From NCBI GenBank assembly GCA_964517555.1, contig CAZFEF010000014.1, positions 1-20,832 of the forward strand: a stretch of DNA of 20,832 nt, written 5' to 3'. The position numbers were made by a program, and so were the translations under genes. This DNA is from DAONDZ01 sp964517555. Its GTDB lineage: Bacteria > Patescibacteriota > Patescibacteriia > Patescibacteriales > UBA12465. This document shows, piece by piece, positions 20,829 through 20,832 of the stretch (its first letter is position 1; each line of letters begins with the position of its first letter). The notes under the pieces were generated by a model, which searched no databases, was not told the DNA's origin, and saw only the letters and a program-made list of their open reading frames with translations.

Positions 20829-20832
20829 TAGG

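Noticed and set aside
1..20832. CRISPR arrays, insertion sequences, prophage, restriction or toxin-antitoxin genes.
   Set aside because: I saw no regularly spaced repeats, transposase motifs, terminal inverted repeats, phage structural or nuclease motifs; apart from the small peptides, the unassigned genes show no defence signature.
1..20832. UGA recoding to glycine, as in Gracilibacteria/Absconditabacteria.
   Set aside because: Several genes end in TGA at natural positions (thrS, 11817, 15399) and no conserved protein carries an in-frame TGA.

Overview
The window looks like a chromosomal segment of an ultrasmall Candidate Phyla Radiation (Patescibacteria) bacterium. It has AT-rich intergenic DNA, very tight gene packing and compact housekeeping enzymes. 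It also carries a membrane-anchored 'baseplate J-like' protein of a kind common in that group, and almost no Shine-Dalgarno sequences. UGA is read as stop (thrS, the gene before rodA and others end in TGA), which argues against the UGA-recoding lineages (Gracilibacteria/Absconditabacteria). The phylum-level assignment is inference and I cannot name the lineage more finely.

Layout. At 1-281 lie a minus-strand tRNA-Leu(CAA) and divergent promoters that share one -35 box. At 282-5495 is the chromosome segregation and replication operon parA-parB-dnaE. At 5563-8357 is an operon with a membrane-anchored baseplate-J-like protein, an unknown helical protein and the rRNA/tRNA methyltransferase RlmN. 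At 8358-8735 there is a 30-residue membrane micropeptide under a consensus promoter with an operator-like dyad, followed by a T-box leader for thrS. The T-box has a perfect 20-bp terminator, and its Thr specifier candidate (ACC) sits in the apical loop of an unusually small hairpin. thrS runs to 10481.

At 10512-11774 (minus) are an archaeal-type class I fructose-bisphosphate aldolase and a small receiver-like protein. At 11817-14465 (plus) are an unknown membrane-anchored protein, rodA (SEDS glycosyltransferase) and ribosomal protein bL25, ended by a strong bidirectional terminator. At 14506-17193 lies the termination/ribosome cluster rpmE, prfA and prmC on the minus strand, split by an unknown plus-strand gene. 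PrmC modifies the GGQ glutamine of the release factor encoded beside it. At 17334-17825 (minus) there is a GC-richer unknown gene, possibly GlcG/HbpS-like. At 17941-20503 is the dTDP-rhamnose operon rmlB-rmlD-rmlA (rmlC not seen). At 20556-20717 (minus) there is a small Cys-containing membrane peptide with a consensus promoter. A promoter for a gene beyond the right edge ends the window.

The regulatory DNA is readable throughout. Most transcription units have sigma70-type promoters, several of them extended -10 (TGn-TATAAT), and several give leaderless or near-leaderless mRNAs. The best candidates for undescribed biology are the compact T-box, the regulated micropeptide before it, the two small membrane peptides with near-ideal promoters, and the systematic lack of Shine-Dalgarno signals.
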